From Microbacterium sp. AK031 (GTDB taxonomy: Bacteria; Actinomycetota; Actinomycetes; Actinomycetales; Microbacteriaceae), in assembly GCF_024807145.1 (NCBI RefSeq), contig NZ_JANUCA010000006.1, forward strand, positions 162,754 to 226,753: 64,000 nt of DNA, read 5' to 3'. The notes beneath the pieces were generated by a model. The model saw nothing but the letters and a program-made list of their open reading frames with translations, was not told the DNA's origin and made no database searches. This document shows positions 35,792 through 44,721 of the stretch, piece after piece. Within the stretch, counting starts at the first letter, position 1. The number at the start of each line of letters is the position of its first letter. Made by a program: the position numbers and the translations under genes.

Positions 35792-37908
35792 CGTGCGGTC
35801 TCGATTCCCTGGGCCTGGATCGCGGTGATGGCGACCGTGTTGACGATGTCGTCGACCAGCGCACCGCGCGACAGGTCGTTGATCGGCTTGTTCAGCCCCT
35901 GCAGCACCGGGCCGATCGCGACGGCTCCTGCGGAGCGCTGCACGGCCTTGTAGGTGTTGTTGCCGGTGTTCAGGTCGGGGAAGACGAACACTGTCGCGCG
36001 CCCTGCGACGGCGGAATCCGGCATCTTCGCCTTTGCGACTGCGACATCCGCCGCGGCGTCGTACTGGATCGGTCCGTCGACGGGTAGCTCCGGCGCGCGC
36101 TCGCGCACGAGCGCTGTCGCCTCGCGCACCTTGTCGACGTCGGCGCCGGTTCCTGACTCCCCCGTCGAATACGAGAGCATGGCGACGCGCGGCTCAATGC
36201 CGAACTGCCGTGCTGTCTCCGCCGACGAGATCGCGATGTCGGCGAGCTGGATGCTGGTCGGATCGGGGATGACGGCGCAGTCGCCGTACACGAGCACGCG
36301 GTCGGCGAGCGCCATCAGGAAGACGCTGGAGACCACTTCCACGCCGGGACGGGTCTTGATGATCTCGAACGACGGCCGGATCGTGTGCGCCGTGGTGTGG
36401 GTCGCGCCGGAGACCATGCCGTCGGCGAGACCGAGATGCACCATGAGCGTGCCGAAGTACGACACGTCGGTGACGGTGTCTGCGGCCTGCGACAGGGTGA
36501 CTCCCTTGTGCGCTCGGAGGCGCGCGTACTCCTCGGCGAACTGCTCGACATACGCCGGCTCGGTCGGGCTGATGATCTGAGCCGCGCCGATGTCGATGCC
36601 GAGCTCGGTGGCGCGGGCGCGGATCTCGCTCTCATCGCCGAGGATCGTCAGATCCGCGACGTCGCGGGCGATCAGACTCGACGCGGCGCGGAGGATGCGG
36701 TCATCCTCTCCCTCTGGCAGCACGATGCGCTTGCGGTCGGCGCTGGCCCGCTCGATGAGCCCGTACTCGAACATCAGAGGAGTCACGACGTGCGCTTCGG
36801 CGAGTCCGAGCTGCGTCGCGAGCTCTGTGATGTCCACATGGGTCTGGAACAGCCCGAGCGCGCGGTCATAGCGGTGACGCGAGTCGGCGGCCAGCCGGCC
36901 GCGAGCACCCATCACGCGTACGGCGGTGTCGTAGGTGCCGTGGTCGGTCGCGATGATCGGGACAGTGGATGCCAGACCTCCGAGCAGCCGTTCGATCGAC
37001 TCCGGCAGCGGGAACGGCCCGTTGAGGATGATCCCCGCGATCGACGGGAATGTGCCCGCTGCGTCGGCCATCAGGGTCGCGAGCAGCACTTCTGTGCGGT
37101 CGGCGGGGATGACCACGACGGCATCCTGGGTGAGACGCGGCAGGACGTTGACCATCGACATTCCCGCCACCACGACGCTCAGAGCTTCACGGGTGAGCAG
37201 ATCCGGGTCGCCCTTGAGGAGCCTTCCGTCGACGGCTGCGAGGATGCCGCGGATCGACGGCGCCACGAGTGTGCGGTCCTCCGGGATCGCCCACACGGAC
37301 GTGTGCTCCGCCTGGGCGGCGCGCACCGCGTCGACACTCTGCTGCAGTGCGTCCGGGTCGGCGCGGTTCACGATGACCGCGAAGAGCTCAGCGCGCTCGT
37401 CGTGCAGCTCGGCGAGCGCGAGAGAGGCGATCTGGCCCACGGCGTCGGCGGTACGAGCGGTCGAGGTACCGAGCTGTTCGGCTTTCGACTGCTGATCCCG
37501 CCCGCTGAGTACGAGCAGCACCGGAGCACCTAGATTCGCGGCGATGCGGGCGTTGTATCCGAGTTCGGCGGGACTCGCGACATCCGTGTAGTCGCTGCCG
37601 ATGACCACGACGGCGTCGCACTGCGCCTCGACCGCTTTGAACCTGGCGACGATGGTCGCCAGCGCGCGGTCGGGGTCCTCGCGCACGTCGTCGTATGTGA
37701 CGCCGATGCTGTCGTCGTAGTCCAGATGCACGCCGTCGTGCGCGAGCAGCAGTTCAAGCACGTAGTCGGGCTCTGCGGACGAGCGCGCGATCGGGCGGAA
37801 GACGCCGACCCTCGGCGTCACGCGCATGAGCGCGTCGAGCACGCCCAGTGCGATGGTGGACTTGCCCGTATGCCCCTCGGCCGAGGTGATGTAGATGCTC
37901 CGTGCCAC
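35788..37908 (-). CDS. pta: phosphate acetyltransferase, long form
   Basis: The 706-residue protein is the long Pta: an N-terminal P-loop domain (ITSAEGHTGKSTIALGVLDAL), a central DRTGG domain, and the C-terminal catalytic PTA_PTB domain (LPEGEDDRILRAASSL, GMVSGATHTTAHTIRPSFEIIKT, SYSTGESGTGADVDKVREA, VFPDLNTGNNTYKAVQRSAG). It moves acetyl between CoA and phosphate. GTG 37908 is 6 nt after TAGGGT (37915-37920), with no Shine-Dalgarno: leaderless. The next gene upstream is separated by 9 bp, so this internal promoter matters. Confidence 0.96.
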   Translation of the reverse strand: MARSIYITSAEGHTGKSTIALGVLDALMRVTPRVGVFRPIARSSAEPDYVLELLLAHDGVHLDYDDSIGVTYDDVREDPDRALATIVARFKAVEAQCDAVVVIGSDYTDVASPAELGYNARIAANLGAPVLLVLSGRDQQSKAEQLGTSTARTADAVGQIASLALAELHDERAELFAVIVNRADPDALQQSVDAVRAAQAEHTSVWAIPEDRTLVAPSIRGILAAVDGRLLKGDPDLLTREALSVVVAGMSMVNVLPRLTQDAVVVIPADRTEVLLATLMADAAGTFPSIAGIILNGPFPLPESIERLLGGLASTVPIIATDHGTYDTAVRVMGARGRLAADSRHRYDRALGLFQTHVDITELATQLGLAEAHVVTPLMFEYGLIERASADRKRIVLPEGEDDRILRAASSLIARDVADLTILGDESEIRARATELGIDIGAAQIISPTEPAYVEQFAEEYARLRAHKGVTLSQAADTVTDVSYFGTLMVHLGLADGMVSGATHTTAHTIRPSFEIIKTRPGVEVVSSVFLMALADRVLVYGDCAVIPDPTSIQLADIAISSAETARQFGIEPRVAMLSYSTGESGTGADVDKVREATALVRERAPELPVDGPIQYDAAADVAVAKAKMPDSAVAGRATVFVFPDLNTGNNTYKAVQRSAGAVAIGPVLQGLNKPINDLSRGALVDDIVNTVAITAIQAQGIETAR

Positions 37909-37917
37909 GCTGCCACC

Positions 37918-38505
37918 CTACGCCGGGCAGGGCCCGGAAAGCGCGTCGACGACTGCCGCGGCGTCATGCTCGAACCGGGCGTAGTGCTCCGGGTCCGTGT
38001 TGATCTGAACGCGGTGGATCGCATGCGAGGGCTCCATGTCCTGCCACCCCTCGAGTCCGGCGAGCCGTCCGTAGAACAGGGCGGCGGATCCCGCTGGGTC
38101 CATCCGGGTCTCGACGCTCCCCCACCACTCCTGCTGCTGGAACAGGCCGATGCTGGTCGTGCGCGTGCCGTCAGGGTTGGTGAATCCGGACGTCTCCCAG
38201 TCTCCGTAGTCGATGTTGCGCAGCGAGCTCTCCCCCATCGCCGCCATGACGCCGAGTATCGAGCCGTCTCTGCCGAGACCCTGCTCCGACGCCGTGCGCA
38301 CGATGATCGCGGCGTTGTCGATCTGCTCTCCGTGCCACCCCTCTACACCTGCATCGGGAAGATCCTCTGGCGTATACATGCACACCGCGATCGGATCGCG
38401 CGAGGTCGCCATCGGCACGAGCACGATGAGGAGCGCGGCGAGGGTGAGCGCACCGAGCGTGAGGATGGCGGGCCGCGCACGATCACGCGTCTTCCGCCGT
38501 TTCAC
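37918..38505 (-). CDS. membrane-anchored lysozyme/transglycosylase-like protein
   Basis: The 195-residue protein has a basic N-terminus, one hydrophobic helix (ILTLGALTLAALLIVLVPMA), and an extracellular domain with VMAAMGESSLRN, TTSIGLFQQQEWWG and ALFYGRLAGLEGW. The ES-S-x-x-N and GLFQ pattern resembles the catalytic glutamate region of SLT/goose-type lysozymes, with E92 the likely acid. No lipobox is present. GTG 38505 overlaps the rhomboid stop by 4 bp. Activity is inferred from motifs; relatives are usually called hypothetical. Confidence 0.75.
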   Translation of the reverse strand: MKRRKTRDRARPAILTLGALTLAALLIVLVPMATSRDPIAVCMYTPEDLPDAGVEGWHGEQIDNAAIIVRTASEQGLGRDGSILGVMAAMGESSLRNIDYGDWETSGFTNPDGTRTTSIGLFQQQEWWGSVETRMDPAGSAALFYGRLAGLEGWQDMEPSHAIHRVQINTDPEHYARFEHDAAAVVDALSGPCPA

Positions 38506-39113
38506 GCGCTGCGCTCTCCCTGACCGCGCTGACGACGCGCTCCGGCGAGCGCGGCGACGCCACCGCCGATCGCGCCGCACAGGTGCGCCTGCCATGAGAC
38601 GCCAGGTCCCACGCCGACAATGCCGGCGAGCATCGATCCGCCGTAGAGCACGATCACGATCACGGCGATGAGCGCATGAGCGATCCGATGCGCGATCGGC
38701 CGTGGCGAGAAGACCCGCACGACGACGTACGCGAAGTAACCGAAGACGAGCACGGACGCACCGACGGTGAGGGTGCCAGGCGCACTGAGCAGCCAGGTGC
38801 CGGCGCCGCCGACGATCGCGGTGACGGCGGTGACCATCCAGAACCGGCCCGCGCCTTCGATGGCGATGAGGCATCCGAGCACGAGCAGCGGCAGAGAGTT
38901 GGCGATCAGGTGCGCCCAGCCCGAATGCAGAAGTGGCCCGAGCACGAGTCCCTGCAGGCTGCCGAGGTCCCAGGATCGCAGCCCGAACCCGGTGAAGGAG
39001 CCAGGAAGGATGACATCGAGGATCTGGATCGTCCACATCACCGCCACGAGTGCGAGCGGCGATGCGAAGCGCACGAGCGCACCGGAACGCGCGGGTCTGG
39101 CGGATGAACTCAC
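38502..39113 (-). CDS. rhomboid family intramembrane serine protease
   Basis: The 203-residue protein has six hydrophobic helices with HSGWAHLIANSLPLL (H68, N72 oxyanion set), the nucleophile S120 in TVGASVLVFGYFAYV and the general base H177 in VSWQAHLCGAIGGG. The GASVLVFG form replaces the usual GASGxxFG. It would cut single-helix membrane proteins within the bilayer. It overlaps the lysozyme-like gene by 4 bp (GTGA), so the products are made together and the membrane-anchored protein is an obvious candidate substrate. Confidence 0.92.
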   Translation of the reverse strand: MSSSARPARSGALVRFASPLALVAVMWTIQILDVILPGSFTGFGLRSWDLGSLQGLVLGPLLHSGWAHLIANSLPLLVLGCLIAIEGAGRFWMVTAVTAIVGGAGTWLLSAPGTLTVGASVLVFGYFAYVVVRVFSPRPIAHRIAHALIAVIVIVLYGGSMLAGIVGVGPGVSWQAHLCGAIGGGVAALAGARRQRGQGERSA

Positions 39114-39175
39114 ACCACGATCCTCGCAGGCGAAGCTGAGCAGAAGGCCGCATGCAGACAGCGGACAAAAGAAAT

Positions 39176-39263
39176 GACCCTCCGCGCACCCAGCAGAGCC
39201 CGGTTACCCTTGCTACGTTTCCGTCCTGGGGGAATTGGCCTGGATGCTGCCACGCGGAGAGCC
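39176..39263 (-). ncRNA. ffs: signal recognition particle RNA, small bacterial type
   Basis: The minus strand contains the SRP domain IV core at 39211-39228: CAGG-ACG-GAAA-CGT-AGCA, i.e. a GNRA tetraloop on a 3-bp stem flanked by the conserved CAGG/AGCA symmetric loop. The ends 39263-39253 and 39186-39176 pair over 11 positions (two G-U wobbles) to close an 88-nt hairpin. A T-rich tail TTTCTTTTG follows the 3' end. The RNA pairs with Ffh to target membrane and secreted proteins. Ends are inferred from pairing. Confidence 0.92.
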
Positions 39264-39269
39264 TCGAAC

Positions 39270-39275
39270 AGTCTA
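39270..39275 (-). promoter_or_regulatory. -10 box TAGACT of the SRP RNA gene
   Basis: TAGACT lies 6-7 nt before the inferred RNA 5' end at 39263, the expected spacing. The same hexamer precedes tRNA-Pro, tRNA-Ser and mqo. Confidence 0.7.
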
Positions 39276-39402
39276 CCTGCCCTTCGGCAGAGACACGAAC
39301 CTGCACCGGAGCCGGAAAGCTGAGACCGGCCGGCGCGGGCACGGCGTACGCGGGTTACGATCAGTTCACACGCAGAGAGGCGCCTGGGGCGAAGGGGAAC
39401 GC

Positions 39403-40380
39403 ATGGACGACACCGGACCCGAGATCACTGCTGAGCAGTTCCGGGCGCAGACCTCCGCCATCCTGACCTCCGTCGGCGAGGTGATCGACGGAAAGCCGGA
39501 TGCCGTGCGCAGCGCACTGGCCTGTCTGCTCGCAGAGGGGCATCTGCTCATCGAGGACGTTCCCGGTGTCGGCAAGACGATGCTCGCCCGCGCGATCGCA
39601 GCGAGCATCGACGCCACGGTGCGGCGCATCCAGTTCACCCCCGATCTGCTGCCGGGAGATGTCACCGGCGTCTCGGTCTACAACCCCGTCGAACGCGAGT
39701 TCGAGTTCAAGCCGGGGGCCGTGTTCGCGCAGATCGTGATCGCCGATGAGATCAACCGCTCATCACCCAAGACCCAGTCCGCCCTGCTCGAAGCCATGGA
39801 GGAGGGCCAGGTCACCGTCGACGGGCGTACGCACCCGCTGCCCGACCCGTTCCTCGTCGTCGCAACCCAGAATCCTCTCGAGATGGAAGGCACTTACGCC
39901 CTCCCTGAGGCACAGCGCGATCGATTCATGATGCGCATCTCGATGGGCTATCCAGATGCCGCGGCAGAAGCGCTCATGCTGCGTCAACGCGACAGCGTCA
40001 ATCCGCTCGCCGCGATCACCCCGGTCGCGGACGCAGGCGCGATCCGACGCCTGATCGGCTTCGCACGCGCCGTGCACGTCTCTTCCGCCGTCGAGGAGTA
40101 CGCCGTCGCGCTCTCTCAGGCCACCCGTGCCGATCCCAACCTGCATCTCGGTGCCAGTCCGCGCGCCACGCTGCAACTGGTGCGCGCCGCCAAGGTATGG
40201 GCGGCACTGGACGGGCGCGAGTTCGTCATCCCGGACGATCTCACCGAGCTGCTCGTGCCGGTCTTCGCCCATCGCCTGCTCCCCGCCCGCGGGGTGCATC
40301 GTGCGGGCGCCCAGCCGGTGGAGGCTGCGCTCGGCCAGATCGTGGATCGTGTGCGCGTTCCACTGGCGGCCAGATTCTGA
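39403..40380 (+). CDS. MoxR-type AAA+ ATPase
   Basis: The 325-residue protein has the MoxR pattern: GHLLIEDVPGVGKTMLARAIAASI (Walker A), RIQFTPDLLPGDVTGVSVY, Walker B VIADEINRSSPKTQSALLEAMEEGQVTVDG, and FLVVATQNPLEMEGTYALPEAQRDRF (sensor). It is a chaperone-like ATPase acting with the DUF58 protein encoded directly downstream. ATG 39403 follows AAGGGGAA; the longer in-frame extension runs antisense through the SRP RNA and is not real. Confidence 0.95.
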   Translation: MDDTGPEITAEQFRAQTSAILTSVGEVIDGKPDAVRSALACLLAEGHLLIEDVPGVGKTMLARAIAASIDATVRRIQFTPDLLPGDVTGVSVYNPVEREFEFKPGAVFAQIVIADEINRSSPKTQSALLEAMEEGQVTVDGRTHPLPDPFLVVATQNPLEMEGTYALPEAQRDRFMMRISMGYPDAAAEALMLRQRDSVNPLAAITPVADAGAIRRLIGFARAVHVSSAVEEYAVALSQATRADPNLHLGASPRATLQLVRAAKVWAALDGREFVIPDDLTELLVPVFAHRLLPARGVHRAGAQPVEAALGQIVDRVRVPLAARF

Positions 40381-40381
40381 G

Positions 40382-41593
40382 ATGAGCCCGGCCGTGCCTC
40401 GACGTCGCTTTCTCACCGGCAGGGGCGCAGCTGCGCTCCTGGCCGGTCTGCTGTTCGTGATCGCGGCGAATCTTCTGGCGGCGCCCATCCTCCTCTACGT
40501 CGCGATGCTGCTCTTCCTGCTCGTCGTCTTCGCCGTGCTCGTCGTGCACGTCCCGCGGCGCGGCGGTGCGGTGACGCGTCGCATCTCCACCGACCTGCTC
40601 ACCGTCGGCGAAGAGTCCCAGGTGGCGGTGCGCTTCGACCTGCGCGCGCTGCGAATCCCGCACGGCATCTGGCGCGACCGGCTGCCTCCCGCCGTCTCCG
40701 GCGATGCCACAGGAGAGTTCCCCACAGACAACGGCACCAGCATCCGTTACGCGATAAGGGGCGTGCGCCGCGGCGCGTGGGCGGTGGGCCCGCTGACGCT
40801 GCACACGATCGACCCGTTCGGATTCGCGCAGCGCATGCAGGAGTTCGGCGATACCCGCACGGTCACGGTCGTCCCCGAGGTCGTCCCGCTCGCGCCGCTC
40901 AGCTCGAACATCGGTGCGGCAGGTGGCACGGCGCACACGTCGTCCACCAGGCTCGGGCAGGGCAGCGACAATCTGTCTCCCCGGCGCTATGTGTCCGGCG
41001 ATTCGATGCGCCGCATCCATTGGCGGGCGACGGCCCATCGCGGCGACCTGATGGTGCGACAGGAGGAGGAGGAATCCAGCCCGGATGCACTGGTGGTCCT
41101 CGACCGCACGGCCAGGCGCTGGCAGCCTCAGGTATCGGGAGTCGACACGGCCTTCGAAGCCGCAGTCTCGGCATGCGCGTCGGTCGCGCTCCACCTCGTG
41201 CAGGAGGGCTACAGCGTCGATGTCATCGATTCCGCAGGATCCGTACTGGGTCGACTGCGCGGACACGAGGACGATCGTGACGGATTGCTCGTGGCGTTGG
41301 CGCTCGCCAGACCGCAGGGAGAGGGCCGCGACATCGTCACGCTCTTCGATGGAACTCCTCCCGGCCCGCTGGTGCTGATCACCGGCCGCATCGACGAAGA
41401 GGATGCGGCGATGCTGCGCCATGGCGGAGCCTCGGCTCCGATCCTTCTCATGACCGACCCGCTGGCGGGTGCGGGCGAGGCGGCTGCACGAGTCGGATGG
41501 TCTTCCGCCCCGCTCGCGGACGACATCGCCGGAGCATGGGAAGACGCCCTCCCCGCACGCATGGCGACGGGAGGCGGCCATGTCACGCGCTGA
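40382..41593 (+). CDS. DUF58 domain-containing membrane protein
   Basis: The 403-residue protein has two N-terminal membrane helices (ALLAGLLFVIAANLLAAPILLYVAMLLFLLVVFAVL) and a C-terminal von Willebrand-like region with DUF58 core SPRRYVSGDSMRRIHWRATAHRGDLMVRQEEEE. The ATG begins one base after the MoxR stop codon. DUF58 proteins pair with MoxR ATPases in most bacteria, possibly sensing or assembling envelope complexes. It overlaps the transglutaminase gene by 14 bp. Confidence 0.92.
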   Translation: MSPAVPRRRFLTGRGAAALLAGLLFVIAANLLAAPILLYVAMLLFLLVVFAVLVVHVPRRGGAVTRRISTDLLTVGEESQVAVRFDLRALRIPHGIWRDRLPPAVSGDATGEFPTDNGTSIRYAIRGVRRGAWAVGPLTLHTIDPFGFAQRMQEFGDTRTVTVVPEVVPLAPLSSNIGAAGGTAHTSSTRLGQGSDNLSPRRYVSGDSMRRIHWRATAHRGDLMVRQEEEESSPDALVVLDRTARRWQPQVSGVDTAFEAAVSACASVALHLVQEGYSVDVIDSAGSVLGRLRGHEDDRDGLLVALALARPQGEGRDIVTLFDGTPPGPLVLITGRIDEEDAAMLRHGGASAPILLMTDPLAGAGEAAARVGWSSAPLADDIAGAWEDALPARMATGGGHVTR

Positions 41594-43814
41594 AGCGCGT
41601 CGCGCGCCATGGGCCGAAGCTGCGGTTGTCGCCGAACGACGCGAGAGCGCCCTGGCGATCGCCCTGCTCACCGCCTGCGCCGGATTCATCGCGCTGTGGC
41701 CGTACGCGTCTGTCATCGCGCCGGGCGTGTGGTCGCTCACGGGCATCGGCGTCGTCGTCGTGATCACGGCCACCGGTGCAGCGGCGCGGTTTCTGGGTGC
41801 CCGACGTCGCGGACGGGACGCGTGGGCGCTGCTCGCCCAAGGGATCGTCGCAGTGTGCGCGCTCACCGCGCTCCTTCTTCCGCAGACCGCTGCGCTCGGA
41901 ATCATTCCGACCGGCGCCACGCTGCGCGCTCTGCCGCCCCTCACCGCCCAGGCATTCGAACAGGTGCAGTTCGGCACCGCCCCGCTGCAGGACACCCTGG
42001 CCCTTCGTACCATGATCGCGATCGGGTTCGCCGTGATCACGATCATTCTCGATCACCTGGTCGCACAACGTCTCGCGCTGTTCGCCGCGATCCTGGTGGC
42101 GGCGGTCGGGGCGACGCCGATGATCATCTCGTTCGGGGATGCGAACATCCCCTGGTTCGTGCTGCTCGCCATCCTGACGCTGTTCCTGCTTCGGCACAGC
42201 ACCCGTCACGACCGCCGCCGTCCGCGCCGGGCGTCTTCTGCCGTCGCGTTCGGCGTCGGCGCTGCGGCGATCGTCACCGCGCTGGTCGTGACGCCTGCGC
42301 TGCCGGTCTCCGCCAGCTGGATCGGCACGGGCACCGCCGTCCAGCTCAACCCGTCGCTGAGGCTGGGGGACGACCTGCGCCGTCCCGTGCCCTCCGACGT
42401 GATCACACTGGCCACCACAGACGCGGCCGCCCCCTATCTGCGCATCGCGACGCTGTCGGGGTTCAACGGTCGTGTCTGGGACTCGGATGAGGGAGACACA
42501 CAGCCTCTGTCCGAAGGGTTCGGAGGAGTGGAATGGTCGGACGATGTCGCCGCCGAAGAACGCCGCACCTCGATTCGCGTCGTCGGCGTCTCCAGCTCGT
42601 GGCTGCCGGTGCCGTATCCCGCGACGAAGATCGCGGGCGCCTCGTCCGGCTGGGAGATCATGCCGGGCAACCGGACGGTGGTGTCCGAGACGAGGGATGC
42701 AGCGGGCGAGGACTACACCGTCACGGCCGCCGCCGTGCGGCCGACGCTTGAGCAGATCCGCGCATCGTCCACCGCTCTCGGCCCCGGTGACGCGCGTGCT
42801 CCTGACGACCTTCCCCAGGTGATCGCCGAGACGGCGCGTGAGGTGACAGCGAGGGCCGGCAACGACTACGACCGTTTGATCGACCTGCAGGCGTGGTTCC
42901 GCTCCGAGTTCACCTACTCCCTGGATGCGCCGGTCGACGGTGGCTTCGACGGCACCGGGGTGGATGCGGTCGCCGAGTTCCTCGACGTCCGTTCGGGATA
43001 CTGCATCCACTTCGCGGGCGCCTTCGCTCTGATGGCGCAGTCGCTCGACCTTCCGGTGCGGATAGTGGTCGGCTACCTTCCCGGCCGCCTCGCCGACGAG
43101 AAACGCGGCGACGAGTTCGTGTACGTCGTCAGCAGCGACCAGCTGCACGCCTGGCCCGAGGTGCGCTTCGAAGGCATCGGGTGGGTGCCGTTCGAGCCCA
43201 CAGCCTCACTCGGCGTGCCGACCGGGTTCCAGCCCACATCCGTCGAGGGCGGCTCGACCACGGGACCTGCGTCCCCGGCGCCGAGCGCGGCACCGTCGAC
43301 GGCACCGACGAACGGACCGGAGCGCGATGACGCGCTGGACGGCTCATCCGCCGCCGGCGGCGGCGCGCTGCAGCGGCTCGACCCCACACCGGTTCTGCTG
43401 GTGGTCGCCGGCGTGCTGTTCGTGCTGCTGCTTCCGGCGCTGATCCGATTGGTCGTGCGGATGCGGCGCCGCTCGCGTGCACGCGCCGGCGATGCCGTCA
43501 TCGCCTGGCGGGAGCTGCGTGCTACATTGACCGATCTGGGGCTGCCGGTCTCGGACGCGGATTCTCCACGTGCACGCGGTGCCGCCCTGATCGAGCGCGG
43601 TGCGGGCGCGGACGCGGTGCACACCCTGGTGGATGCCATCGAGCGCGCGAGCTACGCGCAGGGTGCGGCGCAGTCGGGCGACCTGGCAGGTGCGCTCGCG
43701 CTGGTCAGCGCCGATCTGCACCGCGTTGTCGACGTCCGCTCACGCGCCGCAGCGCTGCTGCTGCCGCGCTCGCTGTTCCTCATCGACGCATCGCGCGAGC
43801 CGGCGTATTCCTGA
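41580..43814 (+). CDS. TgpA-like membrane transglutaminase (DUF3488/DUF4129)
   Basis: The 744-residue protein has a block of N-terminal membrane helices (about 30-245), an extracytoplasmic transglutaminase-like domain with C475 (RSGYCIHFAGAFALMAQSLDLPVRIVVGYLPGR) and H523 (SSDQLHAWPEVRF), a low-complexity linker (TTGPASPAPSAAPSTAPT), another helix and a cytoplasmic DUF4129-like tail. It completes the conserved MoxR-DUF58-TgpA operon; the exact substrate is unknown. ATG 41580 overlaps the DUF58 gene. It is convergent with trhO, 1 bp apart. Confidence 0.92.
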   Translation: MSRAEARRAPWAEAAVVAERRESALAIALLTACAGFIALWPYASVIAPGVWSLTGIGVVVVITATGAAARFLGARRRGRDAWALLAQGIVAVCALTALLLPQTAALGIIPTGATLRALPPLTAQAFEQVQFGTAPLQDTLALRTMIAIGFAVITIILDHLVAQRLALFAAILVAAVGATPMIISFGDANIPWFVLLAILTLFLLRHSTRHDRRRPRRASSAVAFGVGAAAIVTALVVTPALPVSASWIGTGTAVQLNPSLRLGDDLRRPVPSDVITLATTDAAAPYLRIATLSGFNGRVWDSDEGDTQPLSEGFGGVEWSDDVAAEERRTSIRVVGVSSSWLPVPYPATKIAGASSGWEIMPGNRTVVSETRDAAGEDYTVTAAAVRPTLEQIRASSTALGPGDARAPDDLPQVIAETAREVTARAGNDYDRLIDLQAWFRSEFTYSLDAPVDGGFDGTGVDAVAEFLDVRSGYCIHFAGAFALMAQSLDLPVRIVVGYLPGRLADEKRGDEFVYVVSSDQLHAWPEVRFEGIGWVPFEPTASLGVPTGFQPTSVEGGSTTGPASPAPSAAPSTAPTNGPERDDALDGSSAAGGGALQRLDPTPVLLVVAGVLFVLLLPALIRLVVRMRRRSRARAGDAVIAWRELRATLTDLGLPVSDADSPRARGAALIERGAGADAVHTLVDAIERASYAQGAAQSGDLAGALALVSADLHRVVDVRSRAAALLLPRSLFLIDASREPAYS

Positions 43815-43815
43815 C

Positions 43816-44712
43816 TCAGGCTGTCGCGGTCATGTGCTCGCTGCACGGCACCGCGTCGCAGCTCTGGCACACGACGAACTGACTGCGGCACGAAGCGTCG
43901 GGGCAGTTCGCTGTGCGCTTGGTCTGCGTACCGCATCCGGCGCATGTGCCGATGACGGAGGTGTGGTCGCTGAAGTCCACCGACCCTCGTTTGTCGAAGA
44001 CGTAGAGCGATCCTTCCCACAGACCGTCGTCGCCGAAGCGCTCCCCATAGCGGACGATGCCTCCGTCGAGCTGATACACCTCGCCGAACCCGCGCGCGGT
44101 CATGAGACTGGAGAGCACCTCGCAGCGGATGCCGCCGGTGCAGTACGTGACGACGGGTTTTCCCTTGAGATCGTCGTACGCGCCCGAGTCGAGCAGCTCG
44201 ACGAAGTCACGGGTCGTCTCAGTGTCGGGCACGACCGCACCGCGGAAGCGTCCGATCTCGGCCTCGAGCGCGTTGCGGCCGTCGAAGAATACGACGTCGT
44301 CGCGTGATTGCACCAGTTCGTGCAATTCGTCCGGGCTCAGCCGTGCACCGCCGCCGATGACTCCACCCTCATCGACCCGCAGCTCGCCCGGCGCACCGAA
44401 GGAGACGATCTCGTCGCGCACCTTGACGCTGAGCTTGGGAAAGTCCACGCTGAGTCCGTCGTCGTCGAGTCCGCTTCCCTCGCTCCATTTGATGTCGGCG
44501 GTCTTGAACGCCGGGTGGGCACGGAACGAACGCGCCCACTTCTTGAGAGCGGGAAGGTCACCGCCGAGCGTGCCGTTCACGCCGTCCTTCGAGATGATCA
44601 CTCGACCGCGCAGCCCGAGGGCCTCGCCGAGGTCGCGCTGCCACAGACGTATCGCCTCGGGGTCGGCGAGCGGCGCGAACGCATAGAAGAGGACGATCTT
44701 GGGTGTGGCCAC
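43816..44712 (-). CDS. trhO: tRNA uridine(34) hydroxylase, rhodanese-fold
   Basis: The 298-residue protein has an acylphosphatase-like N-terminal region ([16 protein letters not shown]), a rhodanese domain with [15 protein letters not shown] and the active-site C191 in [10 protein letters not shown], and a cysteine-rich C-terminus ([19 protein letters not shown] ... CQSC) that could bind zinc. TrhO uses O2 to make 5-hydroxyuridine at the tRNA wobble base. GTG 44712 is 6 nt after TAAAAT (44719-44724), so the mRNA is leaderless. Confidence 0.93.
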   Translation of the reverse strand: MATPKIVLFYAFAPLADPEAIRLWQRDLGEALGLRGRVIISKDGVNGTLGGDLPALKKWARSFRAHPAFKTADIKWSEGSGLDDDGLSVDFPKLSVKVRDEIVSFGAPGELRVDEGGVIGGGARLSPDELHELVQSRDDVVFFDGRNALEAEIGRFRGAVVPDTETTRDFVELLDSGAYDDLKGKPVVTYCTGGIRCEVLSSLMTARGFGEVYQLDGGIVRYGERFGDDGLWEGSLYVFDKRGSVDFSDHTSVIGTCAGCGTQTKRTANCPDASCRSQFVVCQSCDAVPCSEHMTATA

Positions 44713-44721
44713 CCTGCGATT

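Noticed and set aside
39235..39402. N-terminal extension of the MoxR gene
   Set aside because: It runs antisense through the 5' end and promoter of the SRP RNA; ATG 39403 has a ribosome site and matches the family start.
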